A DNA stretch of 64,000 bases from Reticulitermes speratus (GCA_021186555.1 JAJKFL010000006.1:26409478-26473477), one strand, 5' to 3'; positions 42,968 through 55,394 are shown, counted from the stretch's first letter. Notes: generated from the letters alone by a model not told the origin. Made by a program: numbers and translations.

Positions 42968-43479
42968 AACGAAAAGCCGTATTTATAAGTCTGGCAGTTA
43001 CAAAACAGTCTGCGGCACGTTGTTCCACTGAACAAAAGAAAAATGTGTTTTGCCTTGACAAGTCGAAGCTATGATCACGTTAAAAATGTTTCTTAAATGC
43101 CTTAATGCTGGAATCGTTACAGGATCACGTGACGGAGAGAAGCCTTAGAAATTTACGACCCGTATTTTTCTTAAACGCTGTGTTAACAGAATACATTGTT
43201 CTGTCAGCTGTCAACGTACAGCCCATAAATAAATATTATAGGAAGAAGAAAGAAAAAGCAAAAGCAAGAAAGGAACAATTTAAGAAATGTACATTTCGCC
43301 TAACACGTCTGTCGCGTTCGCTGTGTCATTGCCTGTAGATTTTCAATTCTAGAATGCTGAAAAAAAAAAGGATGGAAGGACGAGCGGAGAAAAAGGAAAC
43401 CAGTCTCGAATTTTCGGTTCATAAGTTAATACAACCGACGATAAATATTCCTTTTATTTAATTACCTTGCCATTTGGAA

Positions 43480-43695
43480 GACCTGGAGTAGATGGGAGGA
43501 TAATATTAAAATGACTCTTCAGGAATTAGGAAGGGTACGGCGTGGACCGGATTGTCGTAGGTCATGATAGGGCAAGTGGCGGGCTCTTGCGAACACGGTA
43601 ACGAACCTTCGGGTTGCATGAAATGCGGGTAATTTCTTGGCTGACTGAGGAACTGTCAACGCCTGAAGAAGGACTCTGCTCAATGGAGTTAGTAA
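43480..43695 (+). mobile_element. LINE 3' end (family 1)
   Basis: TTGGAAGACCTGGAGTAGAT, GGGAGGATAATATTAAAATG, GGCGGGCTCTTGCGAACACG and the tail AGAAGGACTCTGCTCAATGG plus AGTTAGTAAGTTAG. Same order as at 55680-55915, with frame breaks. Confidence 0.8.
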
Positions 43696-45264
43696 GTTAG
43701 TTGAATTATCTCAAAAAGTGTAGCGCTGATGTGTAACCCACTGTCCGCTGACCTCCGGTGTGGTCCACGATTGAATTCCGCTAGCGCAGCTGTAAGGATG
43801 TGTAAACATGATTTAGCGAGCTTCGCGCGCCCTCTTCTTTGTTAGCAAACGATATTTCAGTTCAGTAACGCAGATGATCAAAATCCGTGTGTGTTATCGC
43901 CATTTAATGATTTCCTTAAAGTTAATTATTGTGTTCTGGTATGGAGAATGCAATAGAGAAACGAAAATCTGCTGATGAAAACAATATGTAACCGAGTAGG
44001 GAGACTGAAGGGTATATCTTTATTTGTATTAGCCCTTATGGATCCAAATGTCGAGTCAAACTTGACGACGCTTTCTGTTGTACTAGGTCCAATGTCGAGC
44101 TTAAATCGACACATTACTTTACAATGCTTTATGTTCGTTTTCCCTAAGTTCCTGTTACCTTGGGGGCTGCTTTTGAACTTCGAAGATTAAAGTTTTCTGG
44201 AAAATTCATTTGTACCAGACTGCTGGAATTCACAAGAGTAGTTTGGACTGCAAAGGGTTAATGGGGCAGCTCTTCCCATCGTCTGTGAAGAAAATGTCTT
44301 TGTCTAAAAGCTTGCAGTATTTAGAAACACCGTATAACAAAGCATGCATCTTCACGGTTGGTATGTGGGGCCATTTGAGAAGGGACACAACTGCGTAGCT
44401 CCTGAACAGCGAAGTTTCTTCAAACGTTCGACCTCACACTCGAACACTGCAATGCATGCTACTTTCGTGCTTTTATTTTAGGCAAAAGGTTCAGTGGCGG
44501 GTGATAATAAAAAGGTTAGAGCAGTTGCAGGTGTTCCATTTCCTCACAGGAAACACACCATTTCTAAAATTACTTTATTAAGATTCACTGTTAGAAGAAT
44601 CTAGGAACTCGTAGACAATATTGAAGAAAGCTTAATAATGAAAGCCGCTAATTTTAAATGGTCTTCTATAGCAGTTTACGAATGTGCCGACGTGAGTGAC
44701 ACAGCGCAACCTGCCGTTTACGGTGGTGCAATCCACGTGGTGTTCATCACAGCTGAGGAATTCGCTGTTGTGGTGCCAATGAACAGGTGCAGATTTGCAT
44801 GATGACGTCAAGAAGCAGTAAGATTCTGCATGGCAGATAGGCAAACGGACGTACAAATATGGCGATGCTGGTAGAACAATTTTTGTACCACTTTGATGCG
44901 AACATACCAAAATGAAAGACAAGAAAAGCAACAAATAGAGATGCGGCAATAAAAGACAGGAAGACGGGAAGAGAGAAAGGCACGTGGCGGAAACATACGT
45001 GTGTACCCAAGCACCACGTTATAAAGACACGATTAAACCTCGAGGCATTCTATACCTCGGCTTTGGATGGAGCTAGTAGCTTCAGCTTCGTTCGCTTTAA
45101 CCTCCTTTTCAACCCTCAGATAAAATACTTGGTGGATCTCGGAGACAGTATGGAAGTGATGGCCGAGATGAATCCCTACCCTTGCTGGGGAACGTAGGCT
45201 GAGTCGTGCAGCTGTACGTGGCACGGTATAGTATTGGCTGCTTTTGAAACCCCTTCAGTTTTAG

Positions 45265-45560
45265 CAGTTGTTGTGTATGGCTGTGAGATGTGAGTTTTAT
45301 ACTCTGACGGAAGAAATTGTATTGCGGGCAGGTTGGAAACAGAGTGCTTAGGACCATGCATAGACCTGAGACGGATGAAGTAAATGGTCAGTTCAAAATA
45401 GCACCAAGTGGGTTCATAACGAGGAAGCAGTGATTTGCTCCTATAAGGTGGCCTCGTATGTTCCAGTGCTAAAATCGAGGAGGTTACAGAGGGTTGTTCG
45501 TGAAACGTGGATGTGGGAGGGAAACAGAGCATACAGATTTTTGGTAGGAAACCGTGGTTG
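45265..45560 (+). mobile_element. LINE C-terminal fragment (family 1, decayed)
   Basis: TTGTGTATGGCTGTGAGATG, TGACGGAAGAAATTG, GGAAACAGAGTGCTTAGGAC and GAGACGGATGAAGTAAATGG parallel 55415-55530 (VLYGCETWSL ... REEHRLRVFENRVLRR). Many stops on the + strand; the long reverse ORFs here are shadows. Confidence 0.6.
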
Positions 45561-45954
45561 AGAAGTGGTCGTTTAGAAGGCATTGTAGGAGACTGAAGAA
45601 GAGCCCATAACGCTAAATACGTAATAACGTCCATTCAGACACAGTTTCTGTACCGCTATTGTATGGACATAATCCCTGTGTTAATGGTCCACGTGACAGT
45701 CGTCTAGCATTTGGCTCAGATCATGTTATTGTGCCGAGAAATTTAGCCACACAATACTGCAGCCCCAACAATCCGCTGCACCATTCATATCCACCCTCTG
45801 TTCTGTGTTGACACGGACCTCCATACCTTACGTCAGAACATTTGTCCACGTGTCGTCTGTCGATCCTGTCATTTCCATCTGCTATGCTCCTTCATGCTTT
45901 CAAGGGCGACCAAAATACAGCCTGATGCCAAGTGCACACACATTATTGTGATCA

Positions 45955-46045
45955 TCATATAATTATTTTGTGCTGGTTTTGTAATTGGCCATTGTGCTGT
46001 TAAACTGGCACTTTAATAAAATGAAATTGAGAATTGAATTATCAT
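45955..46045 (+). mobile_element. LINE 3' terminus (family 4)
   Basis: GTGCTGGTTTTGTAATTGGC, CATTGTGCTGTTAAACTGGC and TTTAATAAAATGAAATTGAG, then GAATTGAATTATC. It matches the tails at 47475-47560 and 47868-47945, so this is an end-only copy of the same LINE. Confidence 0.7.
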
Positions 46046-46221
46046 CCACTTTCTTTACATCACAGCAGTTCAGCTGGTTCCCAAAAGAGTACGGTCTCAC
46101 TGACCAAGCACTTCTTATTCACTGTTCTGCCACAAACTTTCTTACTATACGGCATGTGTTAAGTATTACTGCTTTCTGCATTAGAATATATAGAACAGGC
46201 GGAGATTAAGCAGTTTTAAAC

Positions 46222-46898
46222 TTTCGTGTCATTTGTTTGTAATAATACCCGCTGTTGATAGTACTAATGGTGTAATACAAGCCGTTTTCTGTTGCCATAT
46301 TCTTATTAGCTCTTCTTTCAAGTCTTTATACTTCTGGAGCTTCTCGGTGATGGTGCTGTGAAGGCTGTGACTGTTGGGAATTGCTACACCTATTAGGTGT
46401 GCTTCTTTGTTGGTTTCTGTCAAGTATAATTGTGTCCTGTAGTCGACCTCGGTGGACTAGTGGTTAGCGTGCTCGCCACTGGACCCAAGGTTCGCGGGTT
46501 CGATCCCGACCGAGGTCGATGGATTTTTAAGGATGATAAAAATCCGGAGTAAAGCCGTCGGTCCCATGTCGTAGATTTACGGCATGTAAAAGAACCTTAC
46601 GGGCATGAATAAAAATGTTGCGTAAGCCAAATTACCTCCATTTCTCATCCAAGTCTCCTGACTGCCTGCCAGATGGCTCTGGCGTGCACATCAGGATCGA
46701 TAGAACACTAAGCGTGGCTAGCTGGCCGGTCACCAGCTGCCATGAATGCGCATGACTTAGTAACCTCGACAAGAGGAGGCTAGAGGAGGCCCAGGCCCAC
46801 ACAGGGCTGTTGAGCCAAGAATTATTATTATTATTATTATAATTGTGTCCTGTCTATTGTTAGGGATAGTTCTGTCAGTTGTTATGGACCTGTCATAG

Positions 46899-46910
<12 letters not shown>
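46222..46910 (-). mobile_element. LINE fragment, reversed (family 5), split by a SINE
   Basis: The reverse strand reads RSITTDRTIPNNRQDTIILD (46900 to 46854, then before 46440), followed by ETNKEAHLIGVAIPNSHSLH, STITEKLQKYKDLKEELIRI and WQQKTACITPLVLSTAGIIT. This is the segment found after the reverse transcriptase in several arthropod non-LTR elements (TDRTIPNNRPD..I, LIDIAIP, EK..KY..L..EI). The frame resumes across the SINE once the insertion is removed. Partial and inactive. Confidence 0.85.
46441..46838 (+). mobile_element. SINE family B, complete copy with perfect TSD
   Basis: A tRNA-like head with paired ends (GACCTCG and CGAGGTC), box A TGGACTAGTGGTTAGCGTGC and box B GGGTTCGATCCCGACC. 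A long body follows, then CCTCGACAAGAGGAGGCTAG, AGGAGGCCCAGGCCCACACA, GGGCTGTTGAGCCA and an (ATT)n tail. The duplication ATAATTGTGTCCTGT is exact at 46426-46440 and 46839-46853. Its last 45 bp are homologous to the tail of family A although head and body differ. Confidence 0.95.
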
Positions 46911-46932
<22 letters not shown>

Positions 46933-46934
<2 letters not shown>

Positions 46935-47560
46935 GAGTACGCATCTGTTGTATGGAATTCAATTACGACTACTGATACAAAAAAGCTTGAGCGTATTCAA
47001 AGGAAGTTTGTAGCTTTATGTTATAATCGATTTCTCTCCCGCGACAGCAATGGTTATAGTTATGCTAATGCACTTCAAGTACTCAATTTACATACTTTAC
47101 ACGACAGAAGACATCAACTTGATGCAATTTTTGTCATTAATGTTTTATTAGGTTCTAAATCCTGTCCGTCTACTAGACATTATTGGTCTACGCGTTCCCA
47201 CTCGAAACCTCCGAGACTTTTCTTTGTTTTATGTTAGCTCATATTATAAAAACTGTCCCTCCGGCCGGTGTGTTATTGCGGCTAATTCTATTTGTAATAA
47301 TATGGATGTTTTTAGAAGGGAATTTGTTACACTTAGTCAGATGTAATATTTTATTATATTATTTTAAGGTGTTCTTATTAATTTTTTCAGTAAGTCATTG
47401 TTTGCTCATTTATTTGTTTTGTTGTGTTTGTTTTATTTTGTCCTGTTCCTTGTCCATTGTTATTTGTGTTTGTATGTTGTGCTGTTTCTGTAATTGGCCA
47501 TCTGGCTGTTGACTCGGCACATTAATAAACTAGAATTGAATTGAATTGAATTATTATTAT
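46933..47560 (+). mobile_element. LINE C-terminal end (family 4) with one frameshift
   Basis: Open from about 46933: LEYASVVWNSITTTDTKKLE, RIQRKFVALCYNRFLSRDSN, YANALQVLNLHTLHDRRHQL and DAIFVINVLLGSKSCPS, the thumb and tail region of jockey/CR1-like reverse transcriptases. After about 47170 the match continues in another frame (CPSGRCVIAANSICNNMDVF, RREFVTLSQM, stop). Then a T-rich tail ends GTAATTGGCCATCTGGCTGT and repeated GAATT. Confidence 0.88.
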
Positions 47561-47867
47561 ATTTTTGTAGCTGCTACTATGTGTGTTCGTTTTTTGTTTC
47601 TTTTTATGTATTTGTGTTGTATTTGTGTATTTGTACTGGCTCTGGCATTTGTGCTGCTGATTCACCACGTTAATGCACAACTACTGCAGTGAATGAAATT
47701 GTTATTTTATACCGTTTATGTTCCTGTTTTGCGTGACTAACTGTTTGAGCAGTACTGTTTAATCATTTAATTTAGGTGCTGAATCAGTTACAAATGTAAC
47801 TTTTTTGTTGATTTTTACGGTGTGTTGTTTGTGTGTGTGTTTATGTAATTTGTGTTGTATTTATTTT

Positions 47868-47947
47868 GTGCTAGCTTTATAATTTGTCATTGCCCTGTTA
47901 AACTGGCGTGTTAATAAATCAGAATTGAATTTAACTGAATTATCATT
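47868..47947 (+). mobile_element. LINE 3' terminus (family 4)
   Basis: TGTGCTAGCTTTATAATTTG, TCATTGCCCTGTTAAACTGG and GTTAATAAATCAGAATTGAA. The preceding T-rich 300 bp (from about 47570) also resembles the 47300-47500 tail, so this is a second end-only copy just downstream of the first. Confidence 0.65.
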
Positions 47948-48969
47948 ACGACTCTGTACATCTTTACTTTCTCATACGGTACTGAGAAAGTCCCATGTTC
48001 ACATAAAGGAGTAATAGACAAAGGGATTTTAACGGAATTGCAAGTTATAGTGACCCAGTTAACACCTGTTGTCTGTTTTCGTTCGCTGTGTTTACAGTTG
48101 CGTACGGTGAAGTATGCGGAGGTGGAGGGACTCGCTGTACATTTTTAATTCTTGGGGATTTTATAGGCGATGTTCACTCATTTTGTGTTCTACGTTTACA
48201 AGTATGTTGGAAAGATTCTAGTTTAAAACATACCCGAACAATAGAATAAAAATAGATCTGTCTGTATGCTTAAAAGCGTAACTTGTGAATTTTCTTATCT
48301 CATTAAGCCTCGATAAACACATGCTGCGGACTCATATCTAATGTTACAAAGTCAGTCACGCCACAAATATTACACTGCACACAGAAAACATTTTTCTTGA
48401 ATTTATTGTACTGTTTGCCATGTCGAAAATGATTTCAAGTATAAGTTACATATTTGATGTCGTGTGTGCGTGCGCGCGCGCCAGGTTTTTGTAAGAAGGC
48501 CTGTTTCTTTTAGAAAATCCGTTAAGTTAAATTGTACCTGCGTATCAGATACGTGTTATATTTGACACATACGTCGTATGTAAACTGAAATTAAACACCG
48601 CAGCAGTTTTACCGTTGATCCATGATACCAAGTTTTGTACGAATCCGTTGAGTAATTTCGGATATGGAAAGTGACTGCGGATGGACAAGTACGATCTTGT
48701 CATTCGTACAAAGAACGCATATGTGTGTCTAACAATGTTTTTTTTTTTTTTTGTTCTCAGTAATCCAAAGCAAAATTGAATTCATGGTCATAGCCAACGT
48801 ATACGCTAGCTCCAATCTGTAACAGGTGTGAACTCGGTGACCTTGACATTTATGAATTGCCAAATTCGTTCTGATTGACTGTACGTCTGCGATTTTGTCT
48901 TAACTTCATCCACCAAGTTGAAACACTTCAAATGTGTACTTGTACAAGTAGCCTAATTAACAACTTCCG

Positions 48970-49270
48970 TGGAGTGGAGTCCTTTTGTTTCTTTCCATGC
49001 TGGTAAAGAAATGTACCGCCTTCAATGAACCGAAAGTTCATTACCGTGTTCAGATGTGACTGCTACTGGTTCCTGTCCTGAGGCAGAGGAATCCAGTCCA
49101 CACCCTCGCACCCTGTTTTACTTAATACCCACTTTAATATTATCCTACCAATTTTACCGGTCTCCCAAGGTGTCTGCTCTTCAGGTTGTCAGAAAAACAT
49201 TTTGTATGTCCTTCAATCCCCTCCCCGCCCTATGCGTGCTACATATCCCGACCCTTTTGCCTGCTTGTAA
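48970..49270 (-). mobile_element. LINE 3' end, reversed (family 1)
   Basis: The reverse strand shows GGGATATGTAGCACGCATAG, GGAGACCGGTAAAATTGG, GGATAATATTAAAGTGGG, CTGGATTCCTCTGCCTCAGG, ACAGGAACCAGTAGCAGT and GGTAATGAACTTTCGG. All are in the order of the 55395 copy. Confidence 0.75.
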
Positions 49271-49921
49271 GATATAGTGAATAGTACAAATTTTATAAAA
49301 GTAAATGGATATGTAATTTGTTTTTATCGTAGTTGGTGTTGTTCGTCGGTATTACGTGCGTCAGCTGTATTAAATCATTTTGGGGCTTAATATCCTAGCT
49401 AGCTGAATGCTGAATGCCATGTCACGTTCCAGTGGCTTTAAATTAGTTTTATGGGAAGGCGGCTGAAGATATCGTTTTCAGAGAAATGCACACTGCACGA
49501 GGGCAAAGAACCCTGCACACACTTGGATTGGGTGGCATGTATTTCCCAGTGGCATAACCTTACTCCTTAATGGAATTTAATTCCGTGTTACGTGATGCAT
49601 TATACTGAGCGCCATGTCGTACTTCATTTACAGTAGACTGTTCAAAGTATACATCGTATCGTTTACGTCGCTAGATGCACAGCGAAATATATTCGTGTAA
49701 CACAAACTAGTGTTATCACAAGGCACACTACATTAAACAAAAATCTCAGATTTGTTTCAAAGGATCTCATTATTCTCCCAGTCATTTTCTTCAAAGAAAC
49801 ATTTGACGAAACTTTATTTAAGTATTTTTAATTAGTGGAAGTATTCATTCTTCTATCAGATTTTTCTTAAAATAAACGCGCGAAAGACACAAAACAGTTT
49901 ATTTATTCTGACGGACCTATT

Positions 49922-50215
49922 AGTGAACGGTATCGTCGTACTGGGGATAGCGACTCGCTACAGGTTGGACGGTCCGGAGATCGAATCCCGGTGGGGGCGA
50001 GATTTTTCGCAGCTGTCCAGACCGGCCCTGTGGCCCACCCAGCCTACTATACAATGGGTACCGGGTCTCTTTCCCGGGGATAAAGCGGCCGGGGCGTGGA
50101 GTTGATAACCCACCCCATCTAGTGCCAGGGTTAAAGAAAGAGTAGAGCTATATCTCTGCTCCTCCTCTGGGCCTTCATGGCCTGTTCTAGGGAGAACTTT
50201 ACCTTTACCTTATCG
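49922..50215 (+). mobile_element. SINE family D copy
   Basis: Head GATAGCGACTCGCTACAGGT with box B AGATCGAATCCCGGTG, then CAGACCGGCCCTGTGGCCCA, CCCAGCCTACTATACAATGG, TACCGGGTCTCTTTCCCGGG and GATAAAGCGGCCGGGGCGTG. It ends GGCCTTCATGGCCTG and repeated CTTTAC. The best preserved family D body in the window. Confidence 0.88.
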
Positions 50216-50968
50216 CCGTACTGGCTGCATTAGGCACGCAGCTTTAATGCCACTGAAAGAGTCGAGTGTACATGCGCAGCAGGCAAGGAATGGACAGTTT
50301 GTGTGGTACTGAACTCCTGCAAATGAAACCCATTGTTTTATAGCTCAAAATGAATGAGGTATTCAGCTTCAGATTAGGGGTGTTTTTCTTACGATTACCT
50401 TGTACTCGTATATTGCTGTTGGCCGAAAACGAGTTTCCGATATCTTACGAATTTGTATCTGTGATGGGCAAAGTAAGATATCACGAAGCTTCCAATAAAG
50501 TCTGCTGAAGTAATGGAATTGTTTGTTTAAGAGTCTTGTCATTTGTGGAATCTTCTGAAAGTATTTCCCTTAAGCAGTGCTCTGTTATTTACGATGTAGC
50601 GCGGCATAGTGATCTCTAAACGAGCGTTCTAATATTGACTGCTTTGGTGCCGCGTAGTGATGTCCGAATGAGTTTCTTTGGCCTGTGTTCTGTTGTTTAC
50701 CTCCGTTGTCTGATGTGTGAATAAATTAAGTGGTTGCTGAGGAACAAAACGGCAATGGATATAAATAACTTTTTTATGTTACAAAAACTTGTTATACTCA
50801 CTTGGCAACAAGCTGTAAACACAGGAAGTGGGTAAATGCAATGGATGAAGGGAAGTATTTTATATGCATAAAGGCCTAACGTATTTGACCTCTTTACCAA
50901 CATCCATTCACCATATATCAGCGGTAATTCCGTGGAAACACAAGGCCACTATTTGTTTTTCTTCCAAT

Positions 50969-51216
50969 GGCTCGACAGCCCTTTGGGGGCCTAGGCCGCC
51001 TCATTTTTCGAGGCTTCACGATCACACTTTAGACACACCACACTCGGTAGGACTCCTCTGGACGAGGGACCAGCCCGACACAGAGACCTCTACCTGACAA
51101 CACACAACACTCACAAGAGACAGACATCCATGCCCCCGGTGGGATTCGAACCCACAATCCTAGTAAGCGAGAGGCCGCAGACCCACGCCTTAGACCGCAC
51201 GGTCACTGGGATCGGC
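50969..51216 (-). mobile_element. SINE family A, reversed copy with TSD
   Basis: Reverse complement of the 7051 type: tail at the left (GGCTCGACAGCCCTTTGGGG), head at the right (GGGATTCGAACCCACAATCC, CGCCTTAGACCGCACGGTCA). Flanks CAAGGCCACTAT (50941-50952) and CAAGGCCTCTAT (51217-51228) differ by one base. Confidence 0.93.
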
Positions 51217-53279
51217 CAAGGCCTCTATAACTGTCCCAAAATGTTTCCCTGTAAGTGGGCTTAGTGTGCATGTTCCGCATCTATGATACTGAATATTTCG
51301 GATTCCGGGTTTTCGACGTTATATACAAAATAACACGTTTACACGTACGTTGAGACCACGTCCGCCGGCCGTTTGTGACGTCAGACTGGTTGTCAGATTG
51401 TCATGAAATTCGATTAAGGCGTTCTTTTGCAAAAGTTGTCGGGCAAGCTTCACTTTCGTGAAACTTGCCTCAGTAACACTCCTACTTTAATCATATCGTC
51501 TCGGGCTGATAGCCGCGTCACGTGTTTCAGGTACATCAGAATTTCAGAGACCGACCAAAATGTAAAGAATAACATGTGAATTAATCTACAATGATTACTC
51601 AGTTTATAAGAGTTATTTTGTCGTAATGTATCTTCACAATTAAAGGAGTCTGAGTGTAGTCACCGCACGTGGGGGTCCGGTCTAGAGCAAGACTGGATAT
51701 TTGTTTTTACTGGATGGCTCCTAATACGGGCTGGAGAGCCTGTCGAGAAACCTCTGTGCGTCGGATATTGTTAACTAGCCTTCAGTTATCCTGTGCATCT
51801 GAACACACCCAATGTCCCTGTTGCTTCTTCCTTTATTTATCTATGCTTATCTGCGTAACATATTAATAGTGGAATGGGAGGACAACTGTGAACGATGGAA
51901 TATCGTAACGCGTGCCTTCTGTCCTTGGGGAACTAAGAACATCCATGAAAATACACAGCATGTCTGGCTTCCGGCCCAAGCATGAAACACGGGACCCAAA
52001 GAATAACAAGCAGGGGTGTTAGTCACTCGACGACGACGTGTGGTAATGCTGTGTATCGGCCTATCAGAAGACACGAACATAGCAGTGTTGTACTTAACTA
52101 GTTGTATCCCTGCGAATAGTTCGCACGTAGAAACAATAAAACGTTTAATCAACAAGAAGTTATTTATGTATTTGAAACTTCAAAGCACTTCTCGATATAA
52201 AATGTCTGATGATATGAATCTGTCACTTTCTGTACGTAGTCTGTGCCCTTAGTAATTGCAACGGCGACGTTGTCAAATTAAGACGATAGGGAAAATGACA
52301 TGTAGAGCTAGGCATGTGAAAAAACGGGCGATAGAGGATATATTTCAACACTTTTAAGCATCTTCCCTTGGGGCTTATTGACTGTCATGGCAAACGCGAT
52401 TTTGATCAGAAATCATCTTCTGCACAGTTTGAAGGGAATGGTAGGATCTGATAGACTTAACTGAATCCTGGGTATAAGGGTATCTTTTGTAGAGCCAATA
52501 ACTTCCGCTGCTATGCAGTGCTCGTGCAAGCTTCTTATGATCATGTGCTGCCACCACCGGAGGCCAGGGGAAGCTTCTCTTCCGATGGCTTCCCGGTAGA
52601 GGCAGTACTATCATTTTTTAATGTTCGCTTTTTTTTGCTAAAAAGCAATTTTTGACAAGGAATTAATGAAAGCAAAGGAGATTGCCATCAGTGCTTTCTA
52701 AAAATGTCTACCTTGAAAAGATCCATTAGGTAGTTCAGTACATCATGTCGCTAACAGACCTTACCGTACTAATACATATGATTCATGCTACACTGTAAGT
52801 ACACAGACACGCATCTCTATTGTAGAACGTTTCCTGCCCCACATCATGCCCACAGAGAAGTTATTTGTTTCGTAGCCTAGCCACCGCACCCACAGCTCTG
52901 TCATTAGTCCTGGCCGTGCTAGGCTGCAGATCAACGTGATACCAACTCGGTCTCTCTGTTGCTGCGTGGTACTGCCTCAGCCCCCAAAATTAACGTTTTA
53001 TCCGTAATCATGTTTTATTCACTGCCACGAGGTAAATTTGCAGTAGGAGGCGAAGTCAGTAGCTGCAATTTGTGTCGGCACCTCGCCTGCTGTCGCCCCT
53101 CTTTGCCCATCCCTCCATCACAGTCTGCCTGCGCATCCAGCTTCCAAGAATCCGTATGTCAATATTCAGCCATCAGCTGGCTGTTTATTTCGTTCCCTAT
53201 TTATTCACTAATAAATATTTGGACCTCCGAGGGCGGAAGTAACAGGTGGCTGGGGGAAATCTCACATTGAGGTGCTCGC

Positions 53280-53575
53280 AAAGTATTAGTAGGTTGATCA
53301 AATCAAGTATAAGAATGGTGAGCCAAGTGGTCACATGGGACAGAATATAAATGCATACTTCTGGTACGAAAATTTGAGGGAATGGGACCACTTGGAAGAT
53401 TTATACGTAGAGTGGATCTTGGGAAGGTGTGGACTCGATTTATCTGGCCCAGGATGGGAACCAGTGGCGAGACATTGTGGACACTAATTCACTGCACTTT
53501 GCATAACGTGCAAGGAGTTTCTTAATTAGTTTAAGTAACTGTCGGTTTTTGAAGAGGGACTCTGCTTCATGAAGG
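53280..53575 (+). mobile_element. LINE 3' end (family 1, decayed)
   Basis: GTTGATCAAATCAAGTATAA, ATGGTGAGCCAAGTGGTCAC, GGGACCACTTGGAAGATTTA, TAGAGTGGATCTTGGGAAGG, TCTGGCCCAGGATGGGAACC and AAGAGGGACTCTGCTTCATG. Same block order as 55590-55915. Confidence 0.75.
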
Positions 53576-53736
53576 TGCTTGTTTCCAATTTAATTAGGTC
53601 TTTATTCTTTCACTTTTGTTCTGATTTAGCCATATACTCAAGACTTTTTTATTTTTATCCCCCCATTTCGATTTTGCTTCTTTCCTTTATCTCTTTTATT
53701 GTTTTGTGCACCTCTCTCTACTTGTGTGTGTATGTA

Positions 53737-53783
<47 letters not shown>
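53737..53783. repeat. (TA)n microsatellite
   Basis: An uninterrupted AT dinucleotide run of about 46 bp. Confidence 0.97.
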
Positions 53784-53786
<3 letters not shown>

Positions 53787-55394
53787 GCGCTAAAATACGT
53801 TTTTCAAATAATTTAGTTGAGCCAGTAATTGGATCAGGAAGGGCATTGCTGCCACTCTCTATCGTGACCTCCAGGCTCCTGCAATGTTGAACAGACTTAC
53901 AGTACTGTTCATTTTCGGTCATGCCACTGTGCGGTCATGGTACTGAAAGAACATTTAATGAACTTTCCCTCATATAAATTGTATTGAAGTGTAATAAATC
54001 GTACTGTCTCCCACCTTGGAAGCTGGAACTATTTCTTGATTACGTGTAAAAACAGTGTAAAGGCGTGCAACGTGCGGTATGTTCCTAACGTTTTTCCCTG
54101 CTATTTTGTGCATGTCTTTGGCCTTTAAAGCTCATTTATTGCAGGTGCAAGTCCGTAGTTCCGTAGCTAATCACTGCATGAAGGACAAATATTTTTCCTT
54201 GTATTTCGTTAAATATTTACGATACCGAGAAGTGTTCAAGGTGCGCAATAAAACTGATAGATCTTGCTGAGTTCTGTGCTTCATATGCTACAAAAATGAT
54301 GACGACCCGTTTGTTAGAAAGTTATATCCAGTTTGGTCTTCACGCCATGCAAGGTAGGGATTACTGACAAACACGAACTGAGTTTGTCTAACAGCTACCA
54401 GTGTAGATACCCAATACCATATTTGCTTGACGTCGTTTCAGTGAGAATGCAGGGTACGGGCAGATGGAGGTACTTCAGCCCGTTGTACCAACAGCATACA
54501 GGCGTGTTTGCTAATTGAGTTCCTTCACTAGTTTTTAAGTTGTGATTTTAAATTGGAAACGACTTCACTCACCCCCGAAACTTGAAAAAAAAAAAGACAA
54601 TAAATTTCTAGGAAACATTTTTCAATTTCTGTGGGAGGGGGTTAAATTTACGGGTAAGCTATATTTAACCCGCAATTTGTGCCCTGACTGGTGCGACCCA
54701 TCTCGAAGCTCCTGCTGCTTTGAACCACTGTGTACTTTGGTGGTCTAGATTCTGCGAGCTGGAGAGACAGTGACCGACAGACACGTAAACTCTTTGACGC
54801 CTTAATCCTAATCTGCACTGTAGTTTGAAGCTGAACTATTTCGGTATTTAGAGGTTTGTCATTTCTTGAATGCGGTGCTTGCAGGGTTTCGAATACGCAC
54901 ATTGTTCCCCTGACAAGAACAGTGTTGCCTCCCGGACACACTACGTGCCACAAGTTACATGAATGACACGTGACAAAACTGTTACTAGCAATGATAATCA
55001 GTAGTCTGAGGGCGGGAATAAAGTCAACCCCGAAATTCGTGTATATCAGATATGCCTCAAACCGTGCACAGTGTGCGCCATAACAGTCATGTAATGTCAC
55101 TGTGTGGGGGGGGGGGGGAGCTTGCTTGAATATCGGAACAACAAAAATACTGTACAACAGCTCAGTTTATTCGGGGTTATAACCCAAAATCAAGGTCAAA
55201 ATTGACATCGAACAACCGCCAAACCCCTCAATAAGACCTGTATGGAAAATAGGTACTGAGGCACAGGGACGGGGCCGGGCACACTGACCTCCAGCCTTGA
55301 GAGGGATTGTGTTACTAATATTGCAGCTTGATGTTTATTTATTTTTCATATTAATTTTGACTGCTATCCAAAAATACAAATATTAAGATATACA

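Noticed and set aside
45033..45634. overlapping reverse-strand ORFs of up to 152 codons
   Set aside because: They are shadows of a decayed + strand LINE fragment (45265-45560) and its flanks.
46441..46515. a functional tRNA gene
   Set aside because: Boxes A and B and acceptor-like ends are present, but the sequence continues into a SINE body with a tail and flanking target-site duplication. The same applies to the heads of families A, C and D.
54648..55157. 169-codon reverse ORF, the longest in the window
   Set aside because: No family recognised, composition not protein-like, and it spans a C/G homopolymer run (about 55107-55119). No evidence for a gene.
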